Shown here piece by piece: positions 32,633 through 42,850 of a stretch of 64,000 bases of DNA. The DNA is taken from assembly GCA_033557465.1 (NCBI GenBank), contig CM066031.1, positions 1,231,049,312-1,231,113,311 of the forward strand, in the 5' to 3' direction. The translations under genes and the position numbers were made by a program. Within the stretch, counting starts at the first letter, position 1. Each line of letters begins with the position of its first letter. This DNA comes from Ichthyophis bannanicus. Lineage: Eukaryota; Chordata; Amphibia; Gymnophiona; Ichthyophiidae. The notes beneath the pieces were generated by a model. That model made no database searches and was not told the DNA's origin. It worked only from the letters and a program-made list of their open reading frames with translations.

Positions 32633-35600
32633 GTTGTTGTTGTTAAGTGCCGTCGAGTCGGAGTCGACTCATGGCGACCCTCTGGATAGCTATCCTAAAT
32701 TGTGTTCGGTCTTCAGTCAGGTGGCTCATTGTTGACAGGCTGGTACCCGTAGCTGCTGTTATTGTAGCGATCCATCTCATTGCTGGCCTTCCTCTTTTGC
32801 GTTGACCTTCTATCTTGCCAAGCATGATGTCTTTCTCTAATGATCTCTCTCTTCGCATGATGTGTCCGAAGTATGAAAGTCGAAGTCTTGTCATCTGAGC
32901 TTCTAAAGAAAGCTTAGGTTTGATCTCCTCTAGTACCGACTGGTTTGTTCTTCGGGCAGTCCATGGTATACACAGTATTCGCCGCCAGCACCATAATTCA
33001 AAGGCATCAATTTTCTTCCTGTCTGTCTTTTTCACTGTCCAGCTTTCACATCCATATGATGTTATTGAAAATACCATGGCTTGAACAAGTCGAATCTTTG
33101 TATGGAGAGACATCTCTGCTCTTGAGAATCTTATCTAGGTCTTTCATAGCCATTCTGCCAAGAGCAATGCGTCGTCTGATTTCTTGACTGCTTGTTGCTT
33201 CTTTATTGATAGTTGATCCAAGTAGGTTAAAGTTGTTCACGATTTCAATTTCTTCTCCTTCAACGATGAACCTGTTGATTTTGCCAGTTGTCATGATCTT
33301 TGTCTTCTTTACATTAAGGTGCAGGCCCATTTTGAGACTATGTTCTTTGATTGTAAGAAGCAAATGTTACAGATCATCTTCACTTTCAGCCAGTAATGTG
33401 GTATCATCAGCATAGCGAAGGTTGTTGATGAGTCTTCCACCAATCTTCACACCTCTGTTGTCTTCATACAGTCCTGCTTCTCTGATGATTTGTTCTGCAT
33501 ATAAATTAAACAGGCAGGGGGAAAGTATGCAGCCTTGTCTTACACCCTTGCTTATTTTAAACCATTCTGTTTCTCCTTGTTCCGTTCGAACTATTGCTTC
33601 TTGATCAATGTACAGATTGCGCAAGAGAACGATCAGGTGTTCTGGTATACCCATTCTTCTTAATGTGGTCCAGAGTTTCTCATGGTTTACACAGTCAAAA
33701 GCCTTGCTATAGTCGATAAAGCACAAATAGATATCCTTTTGGTATTCTTTAGTCTTTTCAAGGATCCATCTCACATCCGCAATGATGTCTCTCGTTCCTC
33801 GCCCTTTCCTGAACCCTGCTTGCACTTCAGGTAGTTCTTGTTCTAGGTATGGCTGTAGTCTCTTTTGAATAATCTTCAGTAGAATCTTGCTGGCATGTGG
33901 GATCAGAGCGATTGTGCGATAATTTCCACAGTCAGTTGGATCACCTTTCTTTAGTATTGGTATAAACACAGATCTTTTCCAGTCAGTTGGCCATGATGTT
34001 GTCTTCCATATTTCTTGGCAGAGCCGTGTAAGTACGGTAACAGCTGCATCAGATTGCTGCAATACTTCTATGGGAATGCTATCAATGCCTGGTGCTTTGT
34101 TCTTTGATAAGGCTTTCAATGCTGCTTCAACTTCTTCTTTCATCACCAATGGTTCCTGATCATAAGGTATAGGTTGAAACGGCTGTTGGTCCACTTGATC
34201 TTTATCATATAAAAACTCTGTATACTCCTTCCACCTTTTCTTGATCTTCTCAGCATCATTCAACATAGAACCTTGAGCATCTTGTAACATTCCAATTCGA
34301 GGCTGGAACTTTTTCTTTAACTCTCGCAGCTTTAGGAAAGCCGATCTTGTTCTTCCTCTAATAGTTTCTGCTTCTATTTCCTTGCAAGTGTCATTGTAGT
34401 ACTTTTCCTTGTCCTGTCTTGCTGCACGTTGGAAATCTCTGTTGAGTTCTGCAATTGTCTTTCTTTCTCCTCTGGCTTTAGCTTCTCTGCGTTTCTGGGC
34501 AATTTTCAGAGTTTCTTCCGTCATCCATTTTGGCCGTTTTTGCTTTTTCACCTTTTGTAGAGACTTCTCGCTTTCTTCTAGCACAACCTTCTTGATGTCA
34601 TTCCATAACTCTTCCGGAGCTCTGTCATTTGTATCTAAAGCAGCAAATCGATTTTGCAGGCAGTCTTTAAATTCCAGTGGTATATTCTCAAGGTCATATT
34701 TTGCTGCATTCATGAGTGGTTTGCTCTTTTTCAACTTTAGCTTGAGTTTGCATACTAGTAGTTGATGATCTGTACCACAGTCAGCTCCAGGTTTTGTCTT
34801 GGTTGATGTTACAGAGCTTTTCCATCGTTGACTTCCACAGATGTAGTCAATTTGATTTTTATACAATCCATTGGGTGAAGTCCATGTGTACAGTCGCCGC
34901 TTGTGTTGCTGGAAGAAGGTGTTTGAGATGAATAGATCATTGGTCTTGCAGAATTCTATCAATCTTTCTCCAGCTTCATTTCTGTTGCCAAGTCCATATT
35001 TTCCAACTACTTTGCCTTCTTCTTTGTTGCCAACTTTTGCGTTCCAGTCACCCATGACTATCATGATATCCTGTTTGCATGTTCTGTCAATTTCAGCTTG
35101 TACTTGTTCATAGAACTCTTCAATTTCATTCTCTTCTGCAGCTGTTGTTGGGGCATATACTTGAATTATAGTTGTGTTGATAGGCAATCCTCATAGACGA
35201 ATAGAGATTAAGCGTTCGCTGACTGCATTGTATTTCATTACAGTTCTTGCAAGTTTCTTCTTTATTATAAACGCAACACCATTTCTTCTTTGTCTTTCAT
35301 TTCCAGCATAGTAGACCATGTGATCATCTGATGCAAAGTGCCCGATGCCAGTCCATTTCAGTTCGCTGACACCCAACAGGTCAAGTTGTACACGTTCCAT
35401 TTCATTCTTGACCACCTCCAACTTCCCTTGGTTCATGCTTCGTACGTTCCATGTTCCAATGTGTAAGACATCTTTACAGCTTCTGACTCTCATTTCATGC
35501 GCAGCTACATCAGCAGTCAGACTTCCCGAGGGCTTTGATCCAACCACATCATAAATGCTGGCTTTACTCTGAAAAGTCTTCAGCTCTTCCCCAGTAGCTA

Positions 35601-35955
35601 GTTGAGTGCCTTCCGACCTGGGAGTCTCATCTTCCAGCACCATAGCACAATTTGTTTTGTTGTAACTATCCATTGGGTTTTCATGGCAAGATACAGAAGT
35701 AGATTGCCGGGCCTTCCTTCCGCGCAGTTTAAGTTTGGTGTTGTTGCCGTTGTCACAGAAATGTGATCCTCCGCCGTCAACACTATCCCATTCTGCTGCT
35801 GCCCAGATGGGTGGTTTGTCTTCGTCTGGCACCTCAGCTGAGACCTGTCCATCTTGGGAGACCCTGCCAGTAGTTAAACTACGGATAGTTTAGCTCTCAG
35901 CATCACTGATGCACGCAAGCCCTCACAGCACAACAAGCTGCAAACCAAGTGAGAG
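32633..35955 (-). mobile_element. RTE-A: full-length RTE-clade LINE
   Basis: The 3323-bp insertion is flanked by a perfect 11-bp duplication aaaagcatatt (32622-32632 and 35956-35966). The 3' end (left) has the (gtt)n tail and the gccgtcgagtcggagtcgac block typical of RTE/BovB relatives. The length fits a complete RTE (about 3.2-3.3 kb), so the 5' end at 35955 is probably original. It interrupts the right non-coding part of DIRS-2. A second, older copy is RTE-B. Confidence 0.93.
32643..35832 (-). pseudogene. RTE-A endonuclease-reverse transcriptase, two stops and one frameshift
   Basis: One long frame. The apurinic-type endonuclease begins near 35500 (HIGTWNVRSMNQGKLEVV, LGVSELKWTGIGHF), continues through MGDWNAKVGNKEEG and ends with GTDHQLLVC. 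RT has IALIPHASKILLKIIQKRL, QAGFRKGRGTRDIIADVRW, CFIDYSKAFDCVNHEKLW, SKGVRQGCILSPCLFNLYAE and the catalytic YADDTTLLAESED. The C-terminus reads YGCESWTVKKTDRKKI. Lesions: TGA at 35191-35193 (a likely CpG change of Arg), TAA at 33367-33369, and a 2-base loss in a tctctc run near 33100 that shifts the last 150 codons. Database entries called craniofacial development protein 2 are often this RTE endonuclease. Plus-strand frames here are shadows. Confidence 0.93.
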
Positions 35956-36068
35956 AAAAGCATATTAGGTGTCTTAAATTAAAAATTTATTAATGTTTAT
36001 TAAAGTTTGTTAACTATGATAGTTACTTAATTGTTGCTCTGGTGAATCTGCTTTGTCAGTAGGTAAAC

Positions 36069-36188
36069 TGGAGGAAGGAGGCGGTCCCTCGGGTGGTTAT
36101 ACTGGTGACATCAAAAGAATGTCATTGTTTAGTCTCCAAGCTGCAGAAGGAACCTATATCCCAGAGATTCCGGGACTGGACTGGAGTT
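36069..36188. repeat. DIRS-2 right terminal inverted repeat
   Basis: Inverted partner of 27063-27180, with only a few mismatches by eye. The right end has a 40-bp extension (36189-36228, tctaaaggaacaacaattag...) absent from the left end but present in complement in the ICR. Confidence 0.9.
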
Positions 36189-37479
36189 TCTAAAGGAACA
36201 ACAATTAGCAGGTAAGTCTAATTTAACCATATGCCTGCAAAGGGCAGTATATTAAGAACCAAACAAACAATAAACCGTTGGTTCTATCACAATGATGCCA
36301 ACATATTCTGATTTAGTATATAGTCAATTTATATTGCACAATGTGTATACTTTCTTACTTTTTAGTTGTTCATGCCGCTATATTGTGCTTATCCCTCCAG
36401 CACCCCTCTAGGGCAGTGCAGCGCACCCATGCCGCCACCTTGTCTTTCAGACCCCCCTAGATTAGCCCAGTGCCCCCCCAGAGGGCAGTGCTGCCCTCTT
36501 TGGGAATGACTGATTTAAGGTCACAAGAGCTTTACATGCAACAATGCTTTTCTTCTAAAGTTGAATAAGTGGACTACAAAGACTCTAGGACTATTATTAA
36601 ACTCCCTCTCCCCCAATAATGCAACCTTCACTCAGAGATTTTTAGAACATAAGAATTGCTATACCAGGTAAGGGCAACGGTCTCTCAAACCCAGTATCCT
36701 ATTTGCAATAATGACCGATCCAGGACACAAGTAGCTGGCATAATCCCAAAAATAGACAGATTCTGTGCTACTTATCTCCATGGATAAGCAGTAGCTTTCC
36801 CCAAGTCTATCTTAACGATTTATGGACTTCTCGGGAATTTATCCAAAGTTTTTTTTAAACTTAATTACCCTAACTGATATTACCCCATACCCTGGCAGTG
36901 AATTCCAAAGCTTAGTTATGTGTTGAAAGAAAATATATCTTCCTTATCCTGCTAGACCAGTCCAGATGAGGAGGTTAAGTTCCCTAGCCTGCAGGTAGTG
37001 GCAGACTTGAGAATCTTTCAGTGATGTCATCACTTGGTATATCCACAGGTGTAGCACTGAGAGAAGCCAATATTTGTCTGCCTCCAGTAGATGGCAAGGT
37101 GTTTGGATTGATGTAGCTGAGCAGATAGGCCTCTCCTCTGGCTCAGTCCTGTGGTCTTTGTGATTGAGACCTTTAGGTCCAACATTTACTTGGAACTTGG
37201 GTTTGCCCCTGTCACCTTGAGCTGATAGCCGCCCTGTGTATCCAGCATTCTTTCCTATGGGTTCCCTCACTGATGGTCTGGAGAGCGGATAGCAGGACTT
37301 CACAGGGCTCCTGAGGAGGTTAGTAAGTGGGCTCAGGCCATCCCCCTTCCCTTTTGCTGTCCTCCATCTGTTTGCTGAGCTTTCAGGTATTTTTTCTGGA
37401 TTTTTTTCTATTCATTCATTCAGTTTAATTGACTGTATTTGTCTCTTTTGGCTGCTTTAAAAAAGCAGCTTCAAATGCA

Positions 37480-39420
37480 AAAAAAATAATTTTTTTCCCA
37501 GCAGCTGGGCTTTTCAGACCTGAGCCCTTCTCGTGTTTCCCCAGCTGACCTGACGTACTGGGATTCTCTTTTCGGTGGTCCTTTTTCACCATGCTTTTTT
37601 GCTATTTGCCAATGATTTATTTTTCCTGTCCCCCCCCCCCCCAGCCCGACTATTGCAGTGCTCAACTGCATTCCAATTTAGCCTGCAGTCTTGAGTGATT
37701 GTTTTCTCATGACTGCAGTCTTTTGCTCCGAAAGGGCAGTGGGAATATCCCAGTGCATATTTTTTCAGCATGTTTAGGACCCCCCATGCCATGGGAGGCC
37801 CAGGGTCTGATGCCGTGTTTGACAATTCTGCCATTCCCTCCCCCTTCACCTTCCCCCTGTTTTTTGACCACCGGTGGGCTCTGGAGCCATTTTGAATGGC
37901 TGCATGGTCCCTGTGGAGGGAGGTCATGGTGTGGTGGCTGCAGTCTCAAGCACAAAGGCTCCTCAAGGTCTTACAGGGTGCTTCTTTCAGTCAGCTTGAG
38001 GAGCAGCTTTTGAAACAGGTCATGGGCTGTTTTCAGTCCTTAGTAGCTACTTGGCAGCCCCCTTCATGGGGGTTCAAGGCCCAGACCTTCCCTATAGGGG
38101 ACCCATGGCCCTCAAGCACCTCTGTCACTGGCGGCAAGGAGTTTAAGTGCCCTTACATCACCCTTTTACCCTTCTGTTAATCCAGGAGTCCAGCCTTATC
38201 CTCTGTAGAGCTATTTTGGAATGAAGATGAGAAATCCTTTTCTCCAGAGGGTTAAGTCAGAGGAAGAAGGAGAAATTCCCTTAATGGATGGCAAGGATCC
38301 ATCCATCCATCTCTATTTTGCAGAGAGGAACTTCCTATTCTCATTCAGGGTGTTATGGCAGCTCTGCATATTGCAGAGCCTGCTCCCATGCAAGCATCTC
38401 AAGTGGATCCTATTCTAAAGGGTATCTGGCATTCAAGGCTGGTCCGTCCTCTAGGTGGGTTAGATGGCTGCCTAGGGGGCAGACCTCTGTGGGTGGCATG
38501 GCACGGTGCCCATGGCAGACCATGTGCTTTGGCACACATGGCCTGCTGCTTCTGACCCACCTCTGACAGGAAGTTGTGTTGGAGGGGAGGTCAGAAGTGG
38601 CAGGCCATGCATGCCAAAGCACATGGCCTACTGCAGGCTGCCGCGCTATTCTGAGCCCTCCCAGCTCTCCCTAGACCCTGCCGATGGAATTGGCATCAGG
38701 GGGGGGGGGGTGACCTGGCAGTGGGACAGCAGAAACCTTTGGGCTGACCCTGCTGGCATCCTTTTGGATTCTTTTCCTCTCTCTGAGCATATGTGGAAAG
38801 CTTGTAGTCTCCCAGTGGGAACCTCCCAAGCTGGGTCTTAGAGGCCCTAAGGCTATGTTTCAGCTGTTCCCTCTTCTGCAGGGCTAGCTGGATCAGCTTT
38901 GTGGGATTCCTTGGGTGGATGTCCTCGTTCAGTGGTGACAAAGTGCACGACCATGCCATTAGAAGGAAGTGCTGTGCTCAGGGAGTCTCATGATAGAAGG
39001 CTAGAGGCCCTTCTTAAGAATGCCTTTACGTCTTTTGCCATGGGCTTTCAAATGGTGCTGTGTGCAGGCTTGGTGGCCTGAGCCCTTTTATGTTGGGTCC
39101 AGCATTTTCCAGACAACCCAAAGACTGCAGAATTGGAGTCTGGAGCTGCTAATGTTGGCTGATGCTCAGTATGACTTGATCAGGATCTCGTCCAAGTCCA
39201 TGGCAATGGTAATAGAGGCTAGGCAGTGGCTTTGGCTCCATAATTGGTCTGCAGATGTTGTCTCAAAATTACAGCTGAGCAAACTCCTCTTTATAAGAGC
39301 AGGTTTCTCTTTGAGGAGGACCTGGAGAAGTTGGTGAAAGACTTTGGAGAGGCTTGCCCACAGAGACTCCCAGAAGACAGGTCCAAGGATGTTAAGAGTG
39401 CCTCTTGTATGGCCTTGTGT
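37480..39420 (+). pseudogene. DIRS-3 Gag, broken and interrupted by a MITE
   Basis: The N-terminal part (37480-38430) has only faint similarity in mixed frames. After the MITE (38434-38752), the conserved core appears: VVTKCTTMPLEGSAVL and ESHDRRLEALLKNAF (38930-39040), then LMLADAQYDLIRISSKSMAM (39150-39205). In a further frame it reads FLFEEDLEKLVKDFGEACP (about 39304-39360). These match DIRS-2 Gag (TIPVEGGAALKNSHDRKLD; FGEDLDKLVKDLG) in order. Several frameshifts; non-functional. Confidence 0.8.
38434..38752. mobile_element. hAT MITE 1 in DIRS-3 Gag
   Basis: Ends caaggctggtccgtcc and gggctgaccctg form imperfect inverted repeats of a cagggctggcc type. The flanking ctggcatt (38426-38433) and ctggcatc (38753-38760) agree at 7 of 8 bases. 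No ORF of its own. Same family as MITE 2. Confidence 0.88.
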
Positions 39421-40255
39421 GGAGCATGGAAAAGCCCTCGGACTACTAGGTGTCCATATAGGGCCTATTTATTCTTTGTGTCTGAGTTCAAGAAGGGTCA
39501 GCCCTTCTGGAGCTCTCAGTATTCTCAGGACTCAGCCACAGCTCCCTCCGGAGCCAGTAAACCTCGCAATGCGATTCGGTTAGTCCTTTCCAAAGTACAG
39601 CCAGTTGGGGGGTGTGGTTCCGACTGTTTTTCTCAGAATGGACCCATATCTTGTCAGACTAACTGGTTCTCAAGATCCTCAGTCGGGGTTACACGTTGTA
39701 ATTCACAGAGCCTCTATAGGATGCCTTTATGGAGCTTCCCCGCGATTCCTGTACTTTCTGCAGTTTCAGGCTCTTCTACCCATGTCCTCTGCAGAGCAGG
39801 GCCAGGTTTGTTAGTCCATTAACTCATGGTGCCCAAGAAGAGAGGTTCCTCCTGGCCTATTTAGGACCTGAAGCAAGTCAACACCAAATTCAGAGTTCAT
39901 CATTTCCATATGGAGACTATCAGGTTGGTCATTAAGTTAATCTGGCAAAGGGAGATTTTAACCTCCCTGAATCTTGTCCTGGCTTGCCATTTCCAGTTCT
40001 GGGCTTTACCCTTTGGCCTGGCCACAGCTTCTTGTGCCTTTTTGAAGCTCATGGTGGTGGTGGCAGGGAATCCAGGTTCACCTTTACCTGGATGACTGGA
40101 TGATTTGGTCCGATTTCCTGGAGGTGTCCAATGGACAACAAGCCCAGGTGACTCACTGGCTAGAAAGGATGGGGTTGGTGATCAGCTATCACATGTGCAG
40201 CCTGATTCCTTCCCAGGATGGAGTACCTCGAGGCTCGATTCAGTACTCTCTTGGA

Positions 40256-40501
40256 CAGGGCTGGCCCGTCCACTAGGTGAGCTAGGCGGTGACAGCAGCA
40301 ACAGCAGCGCACATGACCAGCTATACTGCCCCCCCCCCCCCCAGCTGCCGCTGATTCCATTTGGGGAGGGAAGTGTGCAGCGGCGGCAGCAGTATTTCCA
40401 AAAGCAGCTGCTTTTTGCCACCGCTTTCCTGCCCATGGCAGGCCATGTCCTTCAGCACACATGGACTGCTGCTTCGATCAGAAGCCCTTGGGCTGGCCCT
40501 G
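40256..40501. mobile_element. hAT MITE 2 in DIRS-3 RT
   Basis: Ends cagggctggcccgtcc and gggctggccctg are perfect over about 12 bp. The flanks ctcttgga (40248-40255) and ttcctgga (40502-40509) agree at 6 of 8 bases. It contains a run of C residues near 40330 and shares cccatggcaggccatg with MITE 1. Confidence 0.85.
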
Positions 40502-41152
40502 TTCCTGGATCAAGTTTTCCTCATGCCAGAGAGTTCATTCAAACTGCAGAGCCAACTCGGGGAATTTTGTGCTTAGTCATCTCCCAGGGCCTGGAACTAC
40601 ATCTGACTCCTAGGGTCCATGACGTTGATCCTGAAACTTGGGCCAAGCTGCACATGTGCCCCCTTCAGAGACATCTGTTGTCTCTCTGTTCTCCATGTTT
40701 TCAGTTGTTTGACCAGCTCCTTCGTCTCCCCTGGGAGGGCAAAGAGCAGTTAGTCTCAACATCTGATGGACGGAATGCCTCTAGAAGCACTGGATTGGGT
40801 GATAGCCCTTCTGGCTGGCATCTGTGGTGACTGGAGAGTTTACTTTGGTCAGCTTGACTAAGGACCCTCAGGAGACCTCCTGGTCAATCTACTGGTTGAA
40901 AGCCAGAGCAATCCATATAGCTCTGGAAAGGCTCCAGCTCCTCCTAGTAGGCAAAGCAGTCCATATATTCTTGGACAATGCCACAGCTGTGGTATATGTC
41001 AACAAGCTAGTTAAAACTCCAAGTGCCAGAGTGGTTTTTGAGGTGGAGGAGCTCTATATTTTGGTGGAGAAGCATTTGATTTCCCTTTCTGAAGCCTTCA
41101 TGGCAGGTGTCGATAATGTACATGCCGACTTCCTGAGTCAGAACACTATGGA

Positions 41153-41448
41153 GGAGTGGCCTAGTGGTTGGGGCAAGGTACTTCAGGCCAGAAGGTTGGG
41201 GGTTCAAATCCCACTAGAGGACAGTAACCTTGGGCCGGAAGGACTGGGGTTTCTAGTCCCACAGGTGCTCCTTGTGGTCTTGGGCAAGCCACTTAACCCT
41301 TCATAGCCCATGTTCCCTGTAAAATAGCTATCTCCAAGTTATAATGCCCTGTTCAATGTAATTTCAGTTTGTTCAATGTAAACCACACTGATGCAGAATA
41401 GCGCGGTATATAAGAGAATATAAATAAATAAATAAAATAATAAATAAA
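41153..41448 (+). mobile_element. tRNA-derived SINE with L2-like tail (copy 5, best preserved)
   Basis: The head carries pol III boxes: A box tggcctagtgg (41157-41167) and B box ggttcaaatcc (41211-41221). The body includes cttgggcaagccacttaac. The tail (gtaaaccacactgatgcag, gcgcggtatataag, then aaat repeats) resembles resident L2 3' ends. A 6-bp duplication, tatgga, is at 41147-41152 and 41449-41454. It is inserted in the DIRS-3 RNase H, whose frame runs on into it by chance. Confidence 0.92.
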
Positions 41449-41859
41449 TATGGATCCTAATGAGTAGAGTTCAGCCTTCATGCGCTCAATCTCATAGTGC
41501 AGAGGTAGGACCTTTTACTCTTCAACTTGATGGTCACTTAGAATGCCAAAGTGGAGAATTTTTTCAACTGCAAGAATGATTCACAGATGGTGCGCTTGGA
41601 TGTCCTGCTTCAGGAGTTGCCCCAGGAGGAGCCTCTGTATGTCTTCCCACTGTGATCCTTGGTGAGCTGCCTTCTGCGCAGGATTTGGTCTCACCCAGAC
41701 TTGGTGATGTTAGTGGCTCTGGATTAGCCATGCAGGCCTTGGTACATGGATCTCATGAACCTACTGCCGGGGTCCTATCTCTTGCTTGCTCAAGAGAGGG
41801 CCTTCTGTTGCAATGTCCCCGGGTGATGGAAGATTGTGTTCCCTTCTCACCTACAGCCT

Positions 41860-42720
41860 TGCTTTTGAGAGGTGTAGTTGTCTAAGAAGGGCTACTCTGT
41901 AGTGAAAGAGGACACCCTTCTCAAGGCCTAGAGGACCTTTACTTCCTTAGCCTATGTGAGTGGCTGGAGGGCTTTTGAGTGGTGGTGGTCTTCTTGGGCC
42001 CTGGAGGTCAGGAAGGCAGACATAGTGCCTGTTTGTCCTTCTTACAGTCTGAACTGGGCCAAGATTGTCTGGTTGTTCTTCAGTGGAGTCTCTCTCTGGT
42101 GTTGAAGATGCTTGAGTCCATTCATAATGCTTGTCTCAAGGATTTGACCCTTTAAGTTGTTTTCCTGGTGTCTACTGCATTTGCCAGGTGGGTGCTTAGC
42201 TGCAGGCCTTGTCCCACAGGGAACCTTTTTAGGTGTTCTTGACAGCTTCTGTCTCTTTCTGGACTGTGCCATCCTTTCTCTCAAAGATGTTGTCTCCCTT
42301 TCACCTTAACCAGACCATCATGCTGCCTTCCTCCTTGGAGGAGGATCTTTAGACAGACCGTTCTTTGCATCTGGTAGATGTGCAGAGGGCATTAAATACC
42401 TGGAGATTACTATCCCTCTCATCAATCAGATCATCTCTTGTCCTTTTCAGTGGTTTGAGGAAAGAACAGGCAGCAACCAAGTTCTCCATTGCCCACTAGA
42501 TTAAGGAAGCTATTGGTTCACATATCTTCTGACTGGAAAGCACATGCCAGGGGGAGTCAGAGCTCACTTTACTAGAGCGCAGACCTCCTCTTGGGCTCAG
42601 TTCACTTTTGTGTCTTTGGAGGATACCTAGTTGTTTCTGAGTATCTTTGTGAAAAACTGCAGGTTGAATGCAGGGTAGATGGAGTCTTTGGCAGGGCAGA
42701 TCTGTCCAGAATGTCGTCGT
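41860..42720 (+). pseudogene. DIRS-3 tyrosine recombinase, broken
   Basis: Faint recombinase: LSLKDVVSLSP-like sequence near 42280, SLHLVDVQRALNTW (42364-42405), IAH.IKEAIGSHIF (about 42485-42530), and ELTLLERRPPLGLSS, which in another frame gives the ARAQTSSWAQF box (42565-42605). This is the HxxR region of the DIRS-2 type. The Tyr region around 42620-42680 (FLSIFVKNCRLN) has lost the tyrosine (HYRL became NCRL). Stops are frequent. Confidence 0.7.
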
Positions 42721-42764
42721 CCTCCCAGCCTGGGTCCTGACTGCTTGGGTATATCCCACTCATT

Positions 42765-42850
42765 TGGACTGGTCTAGCAGGAGGATAAAGAAGGAGACAT
42801 TTTTTACGTCCCTGATAATTTTCTTTTCTTGAATCCTGCTAGATCAGTCC
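42765..42850. repeat. DIRS-3 internal complementary region
   Basis: ggactggtctagcagg...ataaagaagg complements the left terminus at 36938-36970. The following gacattttttacgtccctg and ttttcttttcttgaatcctg should complement the lost right terminus. Confidence 0.8.

Larger units (their letters stand above)
27053..36228 (+). mobile_element. DIRS-2: near-complete DIRS retroelement with nested RTE
   Basis: The left end cctttacgtcactccagtcc is at about 27053 and the right end ...gtctaatttaacc at 36228. Terminal inverted repeats of about 120 bp pair 27063-27180 with 36069-36188. The ICR at 32327-32440 carries the complement of the left end joined to the complement of the right end, the diagnostic DIRS layout. 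Gag, RT-RNase H and tyrosine recombinase occur in order with only a handful of disabling mutations. No target duplication is expected or seen. An RTE (32633-35955) sits between the ICR and the right repeat. Confidence 0.92.
24499..36284 (+). mobile_element. L2-clade LINE, interrupted by DIRS-2
   Basis: The L2 body (24499-27052) and its 3' tail (36229-36284, aaagggcagtatattaag plus aaacaaacaataaac) are separated by DIRS-2. The duplication tatcacagtg (24489-24498) and tatcacaatg (36285-36294) matches at 9 of 10 bases. It is 5'-truncated, starting in the endonuclease domain. Confidence 0.85.
24098..36512. mobile_element. hAT-like DNA transposon, host of a nested insertion stack
   Basis: The left end cagtgattcccatacttt (24098) and the right end, which reads cagtcattcccaaag on the minus strand (ending 36512), are inverted repeats. 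Flanking atttaaag (24090-24097) and atttaagg (36513-36520) form a 7/8-bp duplication. Only about 400 bp of the left side (24098-24488) and 220 bp of the right (36295-36512) are the element itself, and neither shows transposase sequence. It is therefore a short non-autonomous copy into which an L2 later inserted. Confidence 0.8.
39800..41960 (+). pseudogene. DIRS-3 RT-RNase H, broken, with internal insertions
   Basis: RT remnants: HFHMETIRLVIKLIWQREIL (39902-39965) runs straight into HFQFWALPFGLATASCAFLK, so the motif between (HIPI region) is deleted. The YLDDW box near 40085-40100 is readable (LYLDDWMI-like, frame-shifted). A hAT MITE interrupts at 40256-40501. RNase H is open at 40824-41150: ELRA-like KARAIHIALERLQLLLVG, FLDNATAVVYVNKL, AGVDNVHADFLSQ, then a SINE at 41153. 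After it, methyltransferase-like tail sequence continues to about 41780. Multiple stops. Confidence 0.8.

Noticed and set aside
33206..35554. Several plus-strand open frames of 60-118 codons opposite RTE-A
   Set aside because: They are antisense shadows of the endonuclease-RT frame and show no motif of their own.
34300..35832. Host gene for a craniofacial development protein 2-like product
   Set aside because: That database name is commonly attached to RTE endonuclease. TSD, RT domain and (gtt)n tail show it is a LINE.
41153..41225. Functional tRNA gene
   Set aside because: A and B boxes are present, but the sequence continues into a SINE body and lacks a credible cloverleaf end with the acceptor stem closed.
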